Positions 60,601 through 64,000 of a stretch of DNA of 64,000 bases are shown one piece after another. This DNA comes from Carya illinoinensis (lineage: Eukaryota > Streptophyta > Magnoliopsida > Fagales > Juglandaceae). Made by a program: the position numbers and the translations under genes. The stretch lies in NCBI RefSeq assembly GCF_018687715.1, contig NC_056752.1, forward strand, positions 2,852,001 through 2,916,000, read 5' to 3'. The notes beneath the pieces are model-generated. The model worked only from the letters and a program-made list of their open reading frames with translations, did no database searches and was not told where the DNA came from. Numbering within the stretch: the first letter of the stretch is position 1; each line of letters begins with the position of its first letter.

Positions 60601-62640
60601 TGAGAACATGAAACAAATCTGGTAGCCAAGAAATCCCAGAGTTCATATGAAATCCCAGACTTGCTGAGAGGTGTTCAACCCATGAACAGCTGAGAGGACA
60701 CCTCAGTCAGTGTGGCATTAAGCCAACTGAGGAGATAATGATGTTTACAATGCCAAGCAACAAAGGTGGGATTCAAAGAACCTTTGCCTACATAAACAAA
60801 AATAATTTGAGGAGGACAGGCCCCAAACCCATCAACAATACGTACCAAGAAGATCATGACTCCTCAAAATAGGAAGAAACTAAGACAACCATATAAAATT
60901 AGTTATTTCCATCAAGCTTAATGGAAATGAGGTCCATATTAGGCATATGGAGAGTAGAAACAGAGGTGACAGACATGGCAATAAATTATAAGAAAATAAA
61001 GAAAATAAGCAATAATCTATTAATGTCTACAAGGTTAATTATGAGAAGTGCTTATATGTGTTAGGGTGTCCATAATATTGGAGGCAATTAGTATAGATCA
61101 TACAAACTCAATTCCTTGAGGGATTGTATTTTCTGAATCTCTTACAACAATTCCAATTAATTGCTCCAATGTTAAAACAAATACTGAGGAAGAAAGAAGG
61201 AATTCATAACCCCAAAAGCCAGGATTGATAGTTTGATAGGCAGAAACCCATCTAATCTTAGTCTAAATGAGCTCACAGTAGCATGTCAAGAGACAACAGT
61301 GGTATACTTTGCTAAAAAAGAAGATGATTGACAGCCTAAAACTACCGATGAAGCTTTCTTATAACAATAATTTAACGACTTGAGAAATTTTTCTGTGTTT
61401 GACAGCAAAATTAGCCAGATGAAAAGCTAAATTTTTACTCACTAATATAAAAGGGTAACTATCAAATGAAGTCATCTACAAAGTATTACTAGTAGAACTA
61501 TAGTGGTTAGAAACATACAGACCCACTCATTAAATACATTGTAATGAACATATATAGATATATGTATGGACTGATCTTATATATAAACAGCAAACCAATC
61601 TAAGAAGCTGCTGCTGCCTCTTTCGATGCAATGCCAAATGGTTTCCAAACGCCTTTATCTCTCTCTCTCTCTCACTCTCTATCACTCTCTCTCTTGGACC
61701 ATGTCTATTGCCACAGTTTTGGACTAGCACAATGAAAAGCAGTAACTTTATAGGAAAGGCAAAGACAAGGGATAAAAACACATTTATATAGAAGGGAGAG
61801 GTATTTTCACATAGATTCTGTATTTGGAAAAATACAAAATAGGGGTGCAACATTTAACAATGCACCCCTAAGCTGTCATTAAGGGATTTGAAAAATAACA
61901 TATTAACGGATACACAAAAAAGGGGTAATGGCTTCCTACCATCACACCTGAATTATGCAAATAAACCTAGACACTTCTACAAATTAAAACCAAACAAGTA
62001 TCCTTTGCAAGAAAATGTATGATAAATCTGTATCATTACTAATTTAGGGACAGAAGCTAGCTATGGAGTGTCTGTACATAGTTAATATGGTCTATATCCT
62101 TTGGAAAACAAATTAGTCTTTCCTTTCTCTCCAACAAAACATGATATTGCAAATATGGTCAAAAAAATCTAGAGGTTTTGTTCCCCCACAATCTAATAAA
62201 AGATCCTACTTTTAGTGAAATACTTTATTCGTGTTGGCCCTAAAAGCATTAACGTTGGAATACAAATCTCAAGGCCAAAAGCATTTTAGATTTTCCTGAT
62301 ATACACTTACAGACCTAAATTTTTCTAGGCTTTTCAAAACCAAGTTAATACATTAGATAGCATCTAAAACCTCACTTCACGAAATAACTTGCATTTTCTA
62401 GGATATTGGATGGAAATAGCTTCCTTCACCCTACCATTAATGAACATACTAAACCAACATCTCAGCAGTAGACAAAAAACGACGCATAGAAAAAATTAAG
62501 GAAATATAAATGGTGAAAGTGATTCTTGCTTTCACACTCAAACTTCTATGATAACCTCAGAGACAAACAAAAAGCTCCAATTTTTGTAAAGCAAGGAGCG
62601 CGGCTGAAGGGGGAGAGAGAGACAAAAATGAGTTGCAGTG
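57678..62640. other. Long 5' intron or spacer of the CACTA transposase gene
   Basis: Nearly 5 kb between the TNP2 start codon, which follows an AG, and a plausible splice donor near 62646. It contains a copia gag fragment (60390-60976), a CT/GA microsatellite near 61650-61695 and otherwise AT-rich sequence without recognised genes. Confidence 0.5.
60390..60976 (-). pseudogene. Copia-type gag fragment inside the CACTA element
   Basis: From an ATG at 60976 the text gives MDLISIKLDGNN, then after a frame change GFGACPPQ, WLNATLTEVSSQLFMG and, after a stop, QQAKSLANPLAVVGKPVDEE and LISFILSGLAPAYNSF. This is the UBN2-type gag region of plant copia elements. It has several stops and at least one frameshift. 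No protease, polymerase or LTR was found nearby, so it is a truncated insertion or a captured fragment. Confidence 0.75.
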
Positions 62641-62645
62641 ATACC

Positions 62646-63030
62646 TGTGGTGGCGGAAGGTATACCCTGTAGCAGTAGGTTCCACAATGTCTACGTCCGA
62701 TACAACGGTTGGAAATCGGAGGGGCAAACCACTCCGACACTAATCACACACACACAGAGCGGGATGGGGAGGAAACGATGACCGTAGCTTCCGCGGAAGG
62801 GAAATGTAGTGGTGGAGAATCTAGGGTTCGGGACCTCTTCGACGATCGACGGTAGATTTCCAACCTTGTGTATATCGTTGGTTAGCTGGGCACCGAAGGT
62901 GGAGGAAATCGGCAAGAACTTCGAAGTGGACAAGGGTAGCTGGTAACAGAGTTGTTTCGGGGGGAAAAATAAATTGTCCTCTGATTTTTGGCGCCCTGAG
63001 GCAATAGCAACGGTATCACGCCGTTGTAAC
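62646..63030 (-). other. Probable 5' noncoding exon of the CACTA transposase gene
   Basis: GC-richer than its surroundings, starting roughly 200 bases inside the right terminus and ending at CACCACAG followed by GTATCACTGC, a plausible splice donor on the minus strand. A frame of 113 codons overlaps it but resembles no known protein. This is the usual position of the leader exon in CACTA elements. Confidence 0.4.
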
Positions 63031-63049
63031 AAGTGTTTTAGAAAAGCAA

Positions 63050-63239
63050 GGCGTATGTTCGCCGCTATAAAATAAGTTTCCGCTGCAAAAAATAAAGCCT
63101 AGCGGCCCACTTCATTAAATCAGTTCTTGCAGCGAAATCTTTGCAACCTTACATATTTTGCTGCAAAAAACAATCTATTGCAGCGATTTTTATTACAACA
63201 AAATAAAAAACGCTGCAAAAAGGGAGATTTCTTGTAGTG
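63050..63239. repeat. Right subterminal array of CGCTGCAA motifs
   Basis: About six CGCTGCAA/TTGCAGCG words or variants in the last 190 bases before the CTTGTAGTG terminus. Confidence 0.85.
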
Positions 63240-63253
63240 GTGAAGCTAGCTAG

Positions 63254-63610
63254 TGCTGAAACGAAAGTTTCCCTGTAATAATTTTTCCCCAACTTTACAA
63301 TGAGGCAGAGCCCCTATATCTATACATGTACAACTGAAAAATGTACAGTTAATAAATAGAAGATGCTACTGCTACAATGGATGATTTGAGAGTATTCGGG
63401 AAGATGCTCTAGCTGTTGGGTGCTGCTGCATATTCTGGACAGAGTCTACATTGTGTGCTGTCTGCGCACTACGTGCTGCATGGCCTGCTTGCTGCGCCTT
63501 ACGTGCTGTATGACTTGTGTGTAATGCAGGTGTTGCTTGAGCAGTCTCTGTACTAGCTAGCTGCAGGCTGTGCATCAGGGACTGCATGTGATGAGTAATT
63601 TGCTTGAACA
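63254..63610 (-). mobile_element. Probable solo LTR between the CACTA end and duplicated block B
   Basis: 357 bp beginning TGCTGAAACG and ending GCTTGAACA, flanked by GCTAG (63249-63253) and ACTAG (63611-63615), 4 of 5 matching. Copy A of the neighbouring block lacks this sequence: there GCTAGCTAGCTAGC runs directly into the block. This supports an insertion. It contains repeated CTACGTGCTGCATGG and TGCTGTATGACTTG-type words. Confidence 0.6.
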
Positions 63611-63611
63611 A

Positions 63612-64000
63612 CTAGCGACCGTAACCTGAACTTGACGATCAGAACCGGCCCACGTACTTCACTTAACACAGATCACCACGTACGGCATGCAGTCAGTAAT
63701 TAAGTCATGGGCACCTCTGATCATGTGCATGCACGAAGCACGATAACTTCGTCCTCTACGATCGGCCATAAAATTTAGCATATTTGCATTAAAAATGACA
63801 GCTTGTATAAATACTACAGATCTAGATCAAATGTGCATGACCAAGTATGTATGTGTGTGTATATATGTGTGTGTGTGTGTGTGGGGCCCGGCAGCCTTGT
63901 TTTGGCCGAGAGATCGAGTATCTCATGATAATTCGCCCCTATTCCGGCAGTAGTAGTACTGTATCTAGAAGTAGTATCAAGTTGTGTGTACGTACGTGAC
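63612..64000 (+). repeat. Duplicated noncoding block, copy B (partner at 18242-18624)
   Basis: Same order and orientation as copy A, from CTAGCGACCGTAACCTGAAC to GTGTACGTACGTGAC at the window edge, so it continues beyond the window. It differs by substitutions, a few short insertions and a longer TG microsatellite (63850-63882). Confidence 0.9.
63806..63813 (+). promoter_or_regulatory. Candidate TATA box in block B
   Basis: TATAAATA within the preserved core of the duplicated block, matching 18413-18420. Any gene it serves would lie beyond the right edge. Confidence 0.4.

Larger units (their letters stand above)
46352..63239 (-). mobile_element. 16.9 kb CACTA (En/Spm) transposon with TNP2 and TNPA-like genes
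   Basis: The left end CACTACAAGGATTTGGG and the right end, in complement, CACTACAAGAAATCTCC share CACTACAAG and, 17 bases in, CTTTTTGCAGCG. Both ends carry CGCTGCAA/TTGCAGCG arrays. Between them lie a TNP2-type transposase gene (57677-54021) and a Transposase_24 gene (53194-50857), both transcribed from the right end. These are the two gene types of autonomous CACTA elements. Only three in-frame stops were found in the two genes. The conventional 3 bp flanks are GAC and GTG, so no target duplication is visible. Confidence 0.88.

Noticed and set aside
62691..63032. 113-codon minus frame at the right end of the CACTA element
   Set aside because: It sits in the likely noncoding leader exon, has no known domain and ends without a link to the transposase frame.
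63372..63611. 79-codon minus frame rich in Ala, Gln and His
   Set aside because: Lies wholly inside the probable solo LTR and derives from short internal repeats.
1..64000. tRNA, rRNA, CRISPR arrays or bacterial operons
   Set aside because: No cloverleaf with A and B boxes, no rRNA text and no spaced direct-repeat array was seen. The DNA is plainly plant nuclear. The tRNA-like words are only the retroelement primer sites.
1..64000. Naming the species
   Set aside because: Gene style and repeats fit a woody eudicot, but nothing in the window identifies a genus without a database search.

Overview
The window is nuclear DNA of a flowering plant, most likely a woody eudicot. The evidence is three structural classes of plant LTR retrotransposon, a complete CACTA DNA transposon, a hAT transposon and two genes for the seed-plant CEP signalling peptide family. 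The species cannot be named from sequence alone. About two thirds of the window is transposon-derived, and the host genes that can be supported are small.

Layout. 1-11371 is an Athila-type Ty3/gypsy element on the minus strand: partial 3' LTR, a duplicated 3' region, gag-pol frame, PBS and complete 5' LTR. 11372-16022 is AT-rich: an approximately 72 bp tandem array, a 676 bp inverted-repeat element and a CACTA-like fragment rich in the palindrome GTTCGAACG. 16988-17356 is an intact CEP peptide-hormone precursor gene. It is followed at 18242-18624 by a noncoding block that recurs at the right edge of the window, 63612-64000. 23046-32300 is a Tekay/Del-type chromovirus with a 5 bp target duplication. 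33545-33915 is a solo LTR. 34217-34794 is a second CEP gene with two CEP motifs and a one-base frameshift. 35559-40358 is a decayed Ty1/copia element with a perfect 5 bp target duplication. 41094-46351 is a remnant that looks like a chromovirus LTR; a 2.67 kb hAT element carrying intron-containing katanin p80 (WD40) gene fragments sits inside it. 46352-63239 is a 16.9 kb CACTA transposon with a TNP2-type transposase gene and a Transposase_24 (TNPA-like) gene, both on the minus strand. 63254-63610 is another probable solo LTR.

How the parts relate. The two CEP genes lie on the same strand, and a diverged noncoding block occurs at 18 kb and again at 63.6 kb. I infer an old duplication of a CEP neighbourhood whose second copy was inflated by nested transposons. 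The retroelement and CACTA coding frames are damaged mainly by premature stops explicable as C-to-T (or G-to-A) changes, with few frameshifts except in the copia element. That pattern fits methylcytosine decay of silenced transposons.

The best candidates for something new are the frameshifted two-motif CEP gene, the hAT element that captured katanin p80 exons, the chromovirus whose two LTR ends differ by about 20 bp although the target duplication is intact, and the two distinct subterminal motif arrays (GTTCGAACG and CGCTGCAA) of the CACTA-type elements.
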